64,000 bases of DNA from Limnohabitans sp. (GTDB taxonomy: Bacteria; Bacteroidota; Bacteroidia; Flavobacteriales; Flavobacteriaceae): the NCBI GenBank assembly GCA_030053945.1, contig JASGCW010000010.1, forward strand, positions 1 to 64,000. The letters run 5' to 3'. Below the pieces are notes generated by a model. It worked only from the letters and a program-made list of their open reading frames with translations. It was not told where the DNA came from and made no database searches. Every line of letters begins with the position of its first letter. Position 1 is the first letter of the stretch. This document shows, in pieces, positions 18,115-26,805 of this stretch. The position numbers and the translations under genes were made by a program.

Positions 18115-19143
18115 ATGGGATTTTTTGATTTTATGACTGAGGATATCGCGATTGACCTTGGTACAGCAAACACTTTAATAATTCACAACGACAAAGTAGT
18201 TATAGATAGCCCTTCTATTGTAGCTCGTGACCGCATTAGTGGAAAAATCATCGCAGTGGGTAAAGAAGCAAATTTAATGCAAGGAAAAACCCATGAAAAT
18301 ATAAAAACTATTAGGCCTTTAAAAGATGGCGTTATTGCAGACTTTGACGCTTCGGAGCAGATGATAAAAATGCTTATCAAAAGCATACCTGCATTACAAA
18401 AAAGGCTTTTTACTCCAGCTTTGCGAATGGTGATTTGTATCCCTTCTGGAATTACTGAGGTAGAGATGCGTGCCGTAAAAGAGTCTGCCGAACGTGTAAA
18501 TGGCAAAGAAGTTTATTTGATTCACGAACCAATGGCTGCTTCAATAGGTATAGGAATTGATATTATGCAACCAAAAGGAAATATGATTGTTGATATTGGT
18601 GGTGGTACAACTGAAATTGCGGTAATTGCATTAGGAGGTATTGTTTGTGACAAATCTGTAAAAATTGCAGGTGATGTGTTTACAAATGACATCATTTATT
18701 ATATGCGTACCCAACACAATTTATATGTAGGTGAGACTACCGCTGAAAAAATCAAAATTGAAATTGGAGCTGCTATAGAAGATTTAGATTCTCCACCAGA
18801 TGATATGTCAGTTCAAGGACGTGACCTACTTACAGGAAAACCTAAACAAATTGAAGTTTCATCAAGAGAAATCGCAAAAGCTTTAGACAAGTCTATTCAA
18901 CGTATTGAAGATGCAATAATGGAAACATTATCACAAACTCCACCTGAATTAGCCGCTGATATTTACAACACAGGTATTTATCTCGCTGGTGGTGGTTCTA
19001 TGTTAAGAGGCTTAGACAAACGTATTTCTCAAAAAACTGATTTACCAGTATTTATTGCTGAAGACCCATTAAGAGCTGTTGTTAGAGGAACTGGAATAGC
19101 ATTAAAAAATCTTAATAAATACAGAAGTATCTTAATTAAATAA
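18115..19143 (+). CDS. mreB: Rod shape-determining protein MreB (actin homologue)
   Basis: MreB forms membrane-bound filaments that guide the elongation peptidoglycan synthase. The 342-residue protein shows the actin-fold ATP-binding motifs: IDLGTANT (phosphate 1), VDIGGGTTEIAVIALGGI (phosphate 2) and LAGGGSMLRGLD (adenosine). A hydrophobic, amphipathic start (MGFFDFM) fits membrane attachment. It is the first gene of a five-gene cell-elongation operon with mreC, mreD, pbp2 and rodA. Confidence 0.97.
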   Translation: MGFFDFMTEDIAIDLGTANTLIIHNDKVVIDSPSIVARDRISGKIIAVGKEANLMQGKTHENIKTIRPLKDGVIADFDASEQMIKMLIKSIPALQKRLFTPALRMVICIPSGITEVEMRAVKESAERVNGKEVYLIHEPMAASIGIGIDIMQPKGNMIVDIGGGTTEIAVIALGGIVCDKSVKIAGDVFTNDIIYYMRTQHNLYVGETTAEKIKIEIGAAIEDLDSPPDDMSVQGRDLLTGKPKQIEVSSREIAKALDKSIQRIEDAIMETLSQTPPELAADIYNTGIYLAGGGSMLRGLDKRISQKTDLPVFIAEDPLRAVVRGTGIALKNLNKYRSILIK

Positions 19144-19195
19144 GAATTTAAGCGTATAACTTAAATTCATTTGTAATTTAAACTGATTTTACACG

Positions 19196-20023
19196 ATGCA
19201 GCAAATCATAAATTTTATATTTAAAAACAGTACACGACTACTGTTTTTGCTGCTTTTAGCAATTTCATTAACTTTAGTGATAAAATCACACTCTTACCAT
19301 AGAAGTCAATTTGTAAATTCAGCAAATTTTGTAAGTGGAACAGTGTATGAAAAAACAGCCGAAGTAAAATCCTATTTTAATTTGAGAGGGCAAAATGAAA
19401 AATTAGCCCAAGAAAATGCTTATCTAAAAAAACTTTTATATAACAAAAAGGATAGCGCCTCTATTTTACCTAAAGATTCGACAAAAGGTTATGACAAAAT
19501 AGATGTGATTCAGGCAAAAATCATTAACAACTGTTATAATACCCCTGAAAATTACATCACTATTCGAGGTGGTTCCCTTCAAGGAATTGAGCCAGATATG
19601 GGTGTTGTTAGTAATTTAGGGATAGTTGGAATCATAGAAAAAGTTTCTCCAAGATATGCCACTATACAAAGTGTACTGAATATCAAATCAAAAATTAATG
19701 CCAAAGTAAAGCGAACGAATCATTTTGGATCCTTGATATGGAAAGCAAAAAATGCTGGATATGCTCAATTAATTGAAATTCCACGTTTAGCTTCAGTAAA
19801 AAGAGGAGATACTATTGTTACTGGTGGTATTTCTAAAATTTTTCCTGAAAATATTCCTGTTGGAATCATCGACAAAGTATATATAGATACTGAAACAAAT
19901 TATTACACATTAGACGTAAGATTGTTTAATGATATGACTAATTTGAATCACGTATATATCATAAAAAACAAAGAGATTAAAGAGATTAACAAACTAGAAG
20001 CAGAAACTAAAACTAATGAATAG
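19196..20023 (+). CDS. mreC: Rod shape-determining protein MreC
   Basis: MreC is a periplasmic scaffold and activator of the PBP2-RodA complex. The 275-residue protein has one N-terminal transmembrane helix (about 12-30), a coiled-coil (about 55-85) and a periplasmic beta-domain with the family motifs GVVSNLGIVGIIEKVSPRYA and GDTIVTGGISKIFPENIPVG. It lies 52 bp after mreB and overlaps mreD by 8 bp. Confidence 0.95.
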   Translation: MQQIINFIFKNSTRLLFLLLLAISLTLVIKSHSYHRSQFVNSANFVSGTVYEKTAEVKSYFNLRGQNEKLAQENAYLKKLLYNKKDSASILPKDSTKGYDKIDVIQAKIINNCYNTPENYITIRGGSLQGIEPDMGVVSNLGIVGIIEKVSPRYATIQSVLNIKSKINAKVKRTNHFGSLIWKAKNAGYAQLIEIPRLASVKRGDTIVTGGISKIFPENIPVGIIDKVYIDTETNYYTLDVRLFNDMTNLNHVYIIKNKEIKEINKLEAETKTNE

Positions 20024-20525
20024 TAATATTATTATATCAAATATTGCCCGTTTTATATTGCTGCTAGCATTTCAAATTGTTATCTTCAGCCAGATATCAT
20101 TATTTAAATTTGTTACACCTTATCCATATATACTCTTTATATTATTGTTTCCAATAAACAGTAATAGATCCGCTTTATTAATTGCTAGTTTTTCGTTAGG
20201 ACTAATTCTAGATCATTTTTTTGACTCAGGGGGTGTACACGCAACTGCCTGTTTGATATTAGCCTATTTGAGACCAACATTTTTTAAATTTGCTTTTGGA
20301 TTAAGTTATGAATACCAAACCATTAGAATTAACGACAAACTTTCTCCTGAAAGATTTACTTTTTTATTCATATCAGTAATAACTCACCATTTTATATTAT
20401 TCATATTAGAGTACTTCAAGTTTGTATTTATTCTCGATGCTCTTTTAAGAACAATCTCATGTACTGTTTTTACGTTAATAGTAAGTATTCTAATTATCTA
20501 TCTATTCAAGCCAAGTAAACGATGA
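20016..20525 (+). CDS. mreD: Rod shape-determining protein MreD
   Basis: A 169-residue polytopic membrane protein with about five hydrophobic segments, matching the size and topology of MreD, an inner-membrane part of the elongasome. Sequence conservation in this family is low; the assignment rests on topology, motifs such as FVTPYPYILFILLFP, and position. Its start overlaps mreC by 8 bp and its end overlaps the pbp2 start by 4 bp (ATGA). Confidence 0.92.
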   Translation: MNSNIIISNIARFILLLAFQIVIFSQISLFKFVTPYPYILFILLFPINSNRSALLIASFSLGLILDHFFDSGGVHATACLILAYLRPTFFKFAFGLSYEYQTIRINDKLSPERFTFLFISVITHHFILFILEYFKFVFILDALLRTISCTVFTLIVSILIIYLFKPSKR

Positions 20526-22459
20526 GAAAAACATTATTGCCGGGGATAATAATAGTTTCGGCTATATTAATTATAGCTCGATTGTTTTTTTTACAAATTA
20601 TTGATGATGGATATAAACTCAAATCCGAGAATATCTCTATAAAGATAAAATACGAGTACCCAGAACGTGGTTACATTTATGACCGTTACGGAAAATTACT
20701 TGTAGCCAACCAACCTTCTTACGATATAATGGTTGTCCCTAGAGAGATAAAAAAACTAGACACTTTAGAATTTTGCAGATTATTAAATATTACTAAAGAA
20801 GACTTTAAAGAAAGGGTAAAAAAAGCTGTAGTGTATAGTCCAATGCTTCCATCAGTATTTATGGGACAATTAAACAAATTAGAGTATGCAGCCTTTCAAG
20901 AAAAAGAAAGAAAATTTGATGGATTCTACATACAAAAGCGTTCCCTTAGAGATTATCAAATTGATTGTGGAGCAAATGTTTTTGGGTTCATCACTCAGGC
21001 TAATGAAGCTATCATAAAGAAAAATCCATATTATAAAAGTGGAGATTTGTTAGGAAAACAAGGAGTTGAAGAAACCTATGAAAATGAATTAAGAGGTCAA
21101 AAAGGAGTTAAACACTTACAAAGGGATCGTTTTAATCGTGAAATAGGTCCATATAAAGAAGGAAAATTTGACACCATTGCAATACAGGGTAGAGACATCA
21201 CTTTAACCATAGATTCTGAACTTCAAAAATATGGAGAACAGCTTATGAAAAACAAAAGAGGTGGTATTATTGCTATTGAACCTAAAACAGGAGAAATACT
21301 TTGTTTAGTTACCGCTCCATCTTATAATCCTAATCTTTTAGTAGGACGACAACGTTCAAAAAATTTCACCAAACTATACAACGACTCATTAGCAAAACCG
21401 CTTTACGACAGAAGTTTATTGGCAGAATACCCACCAGGATCTCCTTTTAAAATCTTAACTGCCTTAGTTGGGTTACAAGCAAAAGTAATAGATACTGCAA
21501 GTACTTTTGGATGTTACCATGGTTTTAGCTATGGTCGTCGCTTTATGCGTTGTCACTGTGGCGGTGGACACAGAAAACTTCATATGGGTATTGCAAAATC
21601 TTGTAATGCTTATTTTGGAAACACTTACTTAAGAACCTTAAACTCATTCCCGAATGCCTCAGTAGGAGTCGATTTCTGGAGTCGTCACGTAAAAAGTTTT
21701 GGCCTTGGACAATTTATGGGGTATGATTTACCTACTGGAAGAAGAGGTAATATTCCTAACTCTAAAACATATGAAAAAGTATATCCAAAAGGCAGCCTAA
21801 AATCTACTATGATTGTTTCTAACTCTATTGGTCAAGGAGAAGTGCTAATGACTCCTATTCAGCTGGCTAATATGATGGCAACAGTTGCTAATAGAGGTTA
21901 TTATTACACTCCTCATATCATTAAAAAGATTAAAGGCAAACCAATAGATATAAAATTCAGAACCAAACACGAAACTACAATAGATAAAAATTTATATCCA
22001 CCAGTGGTAGAAGGTTTATCTGAAGTTTTCAAAACTGGGACAGCTTATTTTTTAGGTATAGACGGCATTGAAATGTGTGGTAAAACTGGAACTGCTGAAA
22101 ACTTTGCTAAAATTAACGGAAAAAAAGTTCAACTAAAAGACCACTCTATTTTCGTTGCTTTTGCTCCTAAAAGAGATCCGAAAATTGCTATCGCTGTTTT
22201 TGTGGAAAATGGAGGATTTGGATCTACAGTTGCGGGACCAATTACAACTCTAATGGTTGAAAAATACATTAGAAGAAAAATCACAATGAAAGATAGAGAG
22301 ACTAGAGTTCTAAACACGAGTCTTCAACATGAATATAACAAGTTTACTAAAAAGTACATAGACTCTATGTATAAAGTAAAACTGCGTTTAGACTCCATAA
22401 AAAGAGTTATTCAAAAAAACAAATTGGATTCAATTAATAAAAGTAAACCTTTAGAATAA
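20522..22459 (+). CDS. mrdA: Penicillin-binding protein 2 (elongation transpeptidase)
   Basis: This class B PBP cross-links peptidoglycan during elongation, with RodA as glycosyltransferase. The 645-residue protein has an N-terminal membrane anchor (about 5-25), the pedestal domain with RGYIYDRYGKLL, and the transpeptidase domain. Motifs visible are SPFK (catalytic Ser, in YPPGSPFK), SCN (in AKSCNAYF) and KTGTAE. A charged C-terminal tail follows the catalytic domain. It overlaps mreD by 4 bp and its stop directly abuts rodA, consistent with translational coupling. Confidence 0.96.
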   Translation: MRKTLLPGIIIVSAILIIARLFFLQIIDDGYKLKSENISIKIKYEYPERGYIYDRYGKLLVANQPSYDIMVVPREIKKLDTLEFCRLLNITKEDFKERVKKAVVYSPMLPSVFMGQLNKLEYAAFQEKERKFDGFYIQKRSLRDYQIDCGANVFGFITQANEAIIKKNPYYKSGDLLGKQGVEETYENELRGQKGVKHLQRDRFNREIGPYKEGKFDTIAIQGRDITLTIDSELQKYGEQLMKNKRGGIIAIEPKTGEILCLVTAPSYNPNLLVGRQRSKNFTKLYNDSLAKPLYDRSLLAEYPPGSPFKILTALVGLQAKVIDTASTFGCYHGFSYGRRFMRCHCGGGHRKLHMGIAKSCNAYFGNTYLRTLNSFPNASVGVDFWSRHVKSFGLGQFMGYDLPTGRRGNIPNSKTYEKVYPKGSLKSTMIVSNSIGQGEVLMTPIQLANMMATVANRGYYYTPHIIKKIKGKPIDIKFRTKHETTIDKNLYPPVVEGLSEVFKTGTAYFLGIDGIEMCGKTGTAENFAKINGKKVQLKDHSIFVAFAPKRDPKIAIAVFVENGGFGSTVAGPITTLMVEKYIRRKITMKDRETRVLNTSLQHEYNKFTKKYIDSMYKVKLRLDSIKRVIQKNKLDSINKSKPLE

Positions 22460-23716
22460 ATGAAAGATCAAAGTATTCGTAGTCATATTGACTGGGTTTC
22501 AGTACTTATCTACACTGCTTTAGTAGTTATAGGTTGGATGAATATTTATTCTTCCGATTTAAAACCAGACTCAGATTATATCTTTGATTTAACTCAAAAT
22601 TACGGCAAACAATTATTCTTTATTGGATTTACTATTCTACTAATAATTATAGTTTTAACATTAGAAGGTAAATTTTACGAACGCTTTTCCAGTGTCATTT
22701 TTGGAGCATCCTTAGTACTTTTAGCTGGTCTATTTGTCGCCGGTAAAACAATTGCAGGACAACGCTGTTGGTATGCCATTGGTACTTTTACATTACAACC
22801 ATCAGAATTTGCCAAAGCTGCTACTGCATTAGCTTTAGCTAAATTTCTAAGTGACCCCCAAATAAATTTAAAAAAAGTCAATCATCAAATATTAGCATTA
22901 TTAGTCATTGGATTACCCATCTTACTAATTCTGCCGCAGCCTGATCCAGGAAGTGCATTAATTTTCATATCACTAATCTTTGTTTTACATCGTGAAGGCT
23001 TATCAAGTTGGTATTTATGGACAGGTGCTTTCGCTATAGTTTTATTTGTAATGGCATTATTACTCAAACCTCAATATGTCATTCTAATCATCTTTATAGG
23101 AATTGTTCTTCAATATTTAAAATCAAGAAGAAAGTATCGAAATATAGTGGGGAGTGCAATAGTTTTTATACTAATGTCTGGATTTTCACTTTCTGTTAAC
23201 TATGTTTTTGAAAATGTTTTCAAGCAACATCATCGTGACCGTTTCAATATTCTATTAGGAAAAGAAGTTGATATGGGCGGCATTGGGTACAACACTAATC
23301 AAGCTAAAATAGCTATTGGTTCAGGAGGCTGGGTTGGAAAAGGTTATCTTGAAGGAACACAAACAAAAGGAAACTTCGTTCCAGAACAACATACTGATTA
23401 TATTTTTACAACTGTAGGAGAAGAATGGGGATTTGCAGGTACTTCTGTCATTGTACTCCTCTTTGTAGGTTTAATGTTACGAATTTTATATTTAGCCGAA
23501 AATCAAAAAACAAAATTTAGTCGGATTTATGGTTATGGCGTTGTAAGTATTCTCTTTACGCATTTCTTTGTAAATATAGCAATGGTTATAGGTATTTTTC
23601 CAACTATTGGTGTACCATTACCGTTTTTATCTTACGGTGGTTCTAGCTTATGGGGATTCACAATCTTACTTTTTGTTTTCTTAAAAATGGATGCTAATAA
23701 AGTAAATGAATGGTAA
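22460..23716 (+). CDS. rodA: Rod shape-determining protein RodA (SEDS glycosyltransferase)
   Basis: RodA polymerises lipid II into glycan strands at the lateral wall. The 418-residue protein has about ten transmembrane segments and SEDS signatures: LQPSEFAKAATALALAKFL, the periplasmic loop with GWVGKGYLEGTQ and FVPEQHTDYIFTTVGEEWGF, and the final GVPLPFLSYGGSSLWG. It begins on the base after the pbp2 stop codon and ends the elongasome operon. Confidence 0.96.
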   Translation: MKDQSIRSHIDWVSVLIYTALVVIGWMNIYSSDLKPDSDYIFDLTQNYGKQLFFIGFTILLIIIVLTLEGKFYERFSSVIFGASLVLLAGLFVAGKTIAGQRCWYAIGTFTLQPSEFAKAATALALAKFLSDPQINLKKVNHQILALLVIGLPILLILPQPDPGSALIFISLIFVLHREGLSSWYLWTGAFAIVLFVMALLLKPQYVILIIFIGIVLQYLKSRRKYRNIVGSAIVFILMSGFSLSVNYVFENVFKQHHRDRFNILLGKEVDMGGIGYNTNQAKIAIGSGGWVGKGYLEGTQTKGNFVPEQHTDYIFTTVGEEWGFAGTSVIVLLFVGLMLRILYLAENQKTKFSRIYGYGVVSILFTHFFVNIAMVIGIFPTIGVPLPFLSYGGSSLWGFTILLFVFLKMDANKVNEW

Positions 23717-23717
23717 A

Positions 23718-24542
23718 TTATCTTTTCCAAGAAAATTCTTTACCAAAACTCCAATCCTTATAATCTGTTTTTCTTTCTAAATTATTTTCGATTGTATCAG
23801 GTAATTTAGGGAAGAAATCTATACCCGTCATTTTTTCAATTTCATCAACTGAAACCACAAAATCTTTCAAAGGTTTTTCTGAGTCATTATGTGGCATCAA
23901 AAAAGCAATAATTTTATAATCATTATCTCTTTTGTCTATTAAAATTTTATAAAAATAATCAGGAACAGTAACATCTTCTCTACCTATCGCTTCTAGATCC
24001 CCTTTAAGAACTCCGCCTGTAACCACATATAGCCCATCATATTTTTCTGCCCAATAACGAACTTTTAATTCCAATCTATTCCAAATTCCAGAATTAAAAT
24101 CATTTTTTTGGGGAGAAATATTAGACGTATAAAAGGTTTCATTAAATGCTTCTTTCGAAAACCTTCTATCACCAGCGGGACATAAATGACCTCTATCATA
24201 ACCTGAATGATTATAATTTTTCCAATTTGCTGAACCAGAACTTACTAACGGGTCTTCAATAAAATACGGACGCTTAAAATTAGACTTACCTAAATCACTT
24301 TTTTTTAGTTCATATGCCACCCATTCTGCTTGTTCATGCCTTTCAGAATAAGACAAAGTATAAAACTGATGTTTGATTATAACTCCAGTGGTTGATTTAG
24401 GCAAAAAGAAATCATTAATTGATCTGTTATTATCAGAGTAAAAATTTTTAGTAGTATCAATTGCATTTGGCTCGTTTTTTGCTTCTTTGCAAGCACAAAA
24501 CAAAAAAAGTATAACCATAAAATATTTCTTTAGCATTTCCAT
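23718..24542 (-). CDS. Secreted DNA/RNA non-specific endonuclease (NucA/NUC1 family)
   Basis: The 274-residue protein belongs to the beta-beta-alpha metal nuclease family. The catalytic motif is DRGHLCPAGDR with the general-base His, and the metal-binding Asn region is QKNDFNSGIWNRLE. These enzymes cut single- and double-stranded DNA and RNA. The N-terminus has a lipoprotein-like signal (ILFLFCACKEA), so it is exported and probably lipid-anchored, with a likely role in nucleic acid scavenging. It is convergent with rodA, with stop codons almost touching. Confidence 0.93.
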   Translation of the reverse strand: MEMLKKYFMVILFLFCACKEAKNEPNAIDTTKNFYSDNNRSINDFFLPKSTTGVIIKHQFYTLSYSERHEQAEWVAYELKKSDLGKSNFKRPYFIEDPLVSSGSANWKNYNHSGYDRGHLCPAGDRRFSKEAFNETFYTSNISPQKNDFNSGIWNRLELKVRYWAEKYDGLYVVTGGVLKGDLEAIGREDVTVPDYFYKILIDKRDNDYKIIAFLMPHNDSEKPLKDFVVSVDEIEKMTGIDFFPKLPDTIENNLERKTDYKDWSFGKEFSWKR

Positions 24543-24613
24543 AGTAACAAATCATTTATGTAAATTTATACAAAAGGAATATTTCTAATTTAAAAATCAA
24601 AAGATTATTAACT

Positions 24614-25219
24614 ATGAAGAGTAAAATTATTATTTCGGGACTTATTTTATTTGCAGGATTCAATCTAGCGAATGCTCAAGATACCAATATCATTTCGGAA
24701 CAAGTAAAAGCGCAAAAACTGCAAGATTCAATTCTTAAAATTAAAGAAGAAAATCTTGCTAAAGAAAAAGCAGAGAAAGAAGCACAACGTGCAGAAATGA
24801 AAAGAAAAAAAGCTGAAGAAGAAAGAATTGAAGCAGAAGAAAAAAGAATAAAAGATCAAGAAAGAGCTGCTGACCGAATGGAGAAGGAACGTGAAAAATT
24901 AGAAAAAGAACGTGAGAAAGCTGCGGATCAAATGGAGAAAGAACGAAAAAAATTAGAAAAAGAACGTGAAAAAGCTGAAAAGGAAAGAGAAAGAGCTGAA
25001 AAAGCAAGAAAACGTCTAGACGATGCTCGTGAAAAAGAAGAAGATTTGAATAAAGACATTCAAAAAGCTACTGAGAAATTTGAAAAACAAAAAAGTAAAG
25101 GAAAACTCTCACCAAACGATGAGCAAAAAATGCTAGAAAAAATTGCAAAAATGAGAGAAAAATTAGACGATCAGCGAAAAAGAGTTGAGAAAGCAGAGCG
25201 AGAAGCAAAAAAATATTAG
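24614..25219 (+). CDS. Exported Lys/Glu-rich coiled-coil protein
   Basis: A 201-residue protein with a Sec signal peptide (ISGLILFAGFNLANAQ). Residues about 30-200 are a nearly continuous charged coiled-coil built on degenerate EKEREK-type repeats (for example MEKEREKLEKEREKAADQ). Only Lys, Glu, Arg and Ala dominate. No enzymatic domain is visible. It could act as a periplasmic spacer or a cell-envelope scaffold. A hairpin terminator follows within 10 bp of the stop. Confidence 0.8.
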   Translation: MKSKIIISGLILFAGFNLANAQDTNIISEQVKAQKLQDSILKIKEENLAKEKAEKEAQRAEMKRKKAEEERIEAEEKRIKDQERAADRMEKEREKLEKEREKAADQMEKERKKLEKEREKAEKERERAEKARKRLDDAREKEEDLNKDIQKATEKFEKQKSKGKLSPNDEQKMLEKIAKMREKLDDQRKRVEKAEREAKKY

Positions 25220-25226
25220 TGAATTC

Positions 25227-25263
25227 GAAAAAGAGTTATCTGAGAAAGATAGCTCTTTTTTTT
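25227..25263 (+). terminator. Terminator of the coiled-coil gene
   Basis: AAAAAGAGTTATCT pairs with AGATAGCTCTTTTT (one bulge), followed by an eight-base T-run. Confidence 0.75.
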
Positions 25264-25388
25264 ATCAAAAATTATTCAAAAAAGACACTATCCCATAAAG
25301 TGTATAATTTTAATATGAGCTACTTTGACAATTTTTTTAAAATGTTCTCACGCTGACGCCAGCGTCTCGCTGGTGCACACAATATAAA

Positions 25389-25425
25389 AACAAAAAGCAC
25401 TCTGTAAAAAAGGTGCTTTTGTTGT
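25389..25425 (-). terminator. Terminator of the toxin-antitoxin operon
   Basis: AACAAAAAGCAC pairs with GTGCTTTTGTT just past the toxin stop; the minus strand carries the T-run. Confidence 0.65.
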
Positions 25426-25426
25426 T

Positions 25427-25723
25427 TTACAAATAATGTATATTAGGGTCTCTATGAGTAGAAATCACGGCATAAATATGTACACTTTTTACTGAAGAAT
25501 CTATTCTAAAATGAATCAAATATTTAAAAGTTTTCATTGGCAGGCAATGAACATTTTTATAACGTATCTCAAAATCAGGATTTGATTGCAATGTTTGTAG
25601 TAACCCTCTATACTCTTTTATAAATCTGATCCCCCAGCCTTTTCTCTTACTATTCAAGTAATCTCTAGCTTCTTTCAAATCAGTTTTTACTCTAGGGTCA
25701 GCATTTATTTTGTATTTTTTCAT
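25427..25723 (-). CDS. RelE/ParE-family toxin
   Basis: A 98-residue basic protein with the ParE/RelE superfamily pattern: KYKINADPRVKTDLKEARDYL at the start, WGIRFIKEYRGLLQTLQSNPDFEIRYKNVH in the middle, and a C-terminal YAVISTHRDP strand. Members either inhibit gyrase (ParE) or cleave mRNA on ribosomes (RelE); which applies cannot be told. It overlaps the antitoxin stop by one base (TAATG), so the pair is translationally coupled. Confidence 0.88.
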   Translation of the reverse strand: MKKYKINADPRVKTDLKEARDYLNSKRKGWGIRFIKEYRGLLQTLQSNPDFEIRYKNVHCLPMKTFKYLIHFRIDSSVKSVHIYAVISTHRDPNIHYL

Positions 25724-25941
25724 TATTCAGAATCTAAATCCTCTAACATATCAAAAGCATCAACTGGCTCTTGAGGATCATTTATTCTTCTTAAAACAAT
25801 ATCTTTATGCCATTGAGGCACTTGCTCACTTTCTTGTTTATACTTGAAAGCTAAAAAATCAATATACTTCTCAACTTCCTCTACTAAAGCATCGGGTAGA
25901 TTTTTAAGCTTTTTATTAACCTGTTTTAAAGCTGTTGCTGT
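25723..25941 (-). CDS. Antitoxin of the RelE/ParE pair
   Basis: I take the start at the ATG at 25941 (MTATALKQVNKK, 72 residues); the longer frame to 25989 would overlap the upstream regulator gene and adds an unlikely leader. The protein has the helical VEEVEKYIDFLAFK segment seen in DUF2281-like antitoxins, and an acidic tail (DAFDMLEDLDSE) likely to wrap the toxin. It is cotranscribed with the toxin downstream and the XRE regulator upstream. Confidence 0.8.
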   Translation of the reverse strand, partial: TATALKQVNKKLKNLPDALVEEVEKYIDFLAFKYKQESEQVPQWHKDIVLRRINDPQEPVDAFDMLEDLDSE

Positions 25942-25954
25942 CATAATTAAAGTG

Positions 25955-26299
25955 CTAGTTGTGTATTTTCTTTTTAGTAATAAAAGCATCGATAAGTGTT
26001 TTTATCACAGATTTATCTTCTTCCTCCATACTCTCAATAGCTTTAAACGGATTTAATAATTCTTTATCAGTCAGAGAGTTTTTAGCAAGATTATCTAAAT
26101 TACCATTCATTAGAAAATCGGAAGAAACACCAAGAGTATTAGCTAATTTAGCCATAATATCCGCAGAAGGATTTACTCCTGTTTGTTCATATCTTCCTAT
26201 CTGAGAGTAGTGCACACCTGCAAGGTTAGCTAAATCACCTTTAGAAAGACCTTTTTCTAACTTTAACTGTTTTAATCGTTGATGGAAGTTTACTTGCAT
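25955..26299 (-). CDS. XRE-family HTH transcriptional regulator
   Basis: The start is set at the ATG at 26299 (MQVNFHQRLKQ, 114 residues) because a TATATTTG promoter box at 26319-26326 would place the transcription start near 26312, inside the longer reading frame. Residues about 5-62 are a Cro/CI-type helix-turn-helix (LSKGDLANLAGVHYSQIGRYEQ). The C-terminal half is an acidic helical region. It precedes the antitoxin and toxin by 13 bp, so it is likely the operon's own repressor. Confidence 0.85.
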   Translation of the reverse strand: MQVNFHQRLKQLKLEKGLSKGDLANLAGVHYSQIGRYEQTGVNPSADIMAKLANTLGVSSDFLMNGNLDNLAKNSLTDKELLNPFKAIESMEEEDKSVIKTLIDAFITKKKIHN

Positions 26300-26318
26300 A
26301 AATAACTTATTAACAATA

Positions 26319-26326
26319 CAAATATA
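26319..26326 (-). promoter_or_regulatory. XRE/toxin-antitoxin operon -7 box
   Basis: TATATTTG on the minus strand, 20 bp upstream of the chosen regulator start. It decides the start codon. Confidence 0.5.
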
Positions 26327-26338
26327 GTAATAACGCAC

Positions 26339-26805
26339 TTTTTTTAAATCATTTATTTGTGATTGTTCATAAAATAGTGATTTGATTACTTGTTTATATT
26401 TGCGTAATTATTTTAGGACGAGACAACCCTCCGTCGCTCTCGCCAATGTATTAAGTTTAAGCGTTTCGTTTGTTCATTTCGACGCAGGAGACTCCAAAGA
26501 AGAGAATAGGCGATGCTAAATCATATGATCAATTTAAATTCAAAACATTAAACAATTATAATTTAGCTTAAAACTTCCTACCTTGATGACTTTGAACCAT
26601 CTGGAGTGATAATTTTTTAAACGCGAATGCCGTGTAAAACATTTTTATGCATACTTTGAACTACTAAATAAGTATAAGACATTAAGTCCTATATGCTTAA
26701 TTTTCTAAATTAACTCTACTTCTTATTTTTGCGTAACAAAAAATTGATTATTAATCTTTGCATTATATTTGATTTGTGATTCAATCAAATTATAGCTTCT
26801 ACAGA
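26339..26805. other. Repeat-containing intergenic region
   Basis: No gene is supported. It contains an inverted counterpart of sequences at 47.05-47.22 kb (26410-26484) and a 20-bp element end, attttttaaacgcgaatgcc, at 26612-26631 that is identical to one end of the MITE-like element at 48.4-48.6 kb. Confidence 0.65.
26410..26484. repeat. Dispersed repeat, inverted copy of 47053-47217
   Basis: ATTTTAGGACGAGACAAC (26410-26427) is the exact complement of 47200-47217, and 26451-26484 is a near-exact complement of 47053-47085. The spacing between the two blocks differs between the copies. Confidence 0.75.

Noticed and set aside
24759..25007. 82-residue minus-strand frame
   Set aside because: Antisense shadow of the Lys/Glu-rich coiled-coil gene.
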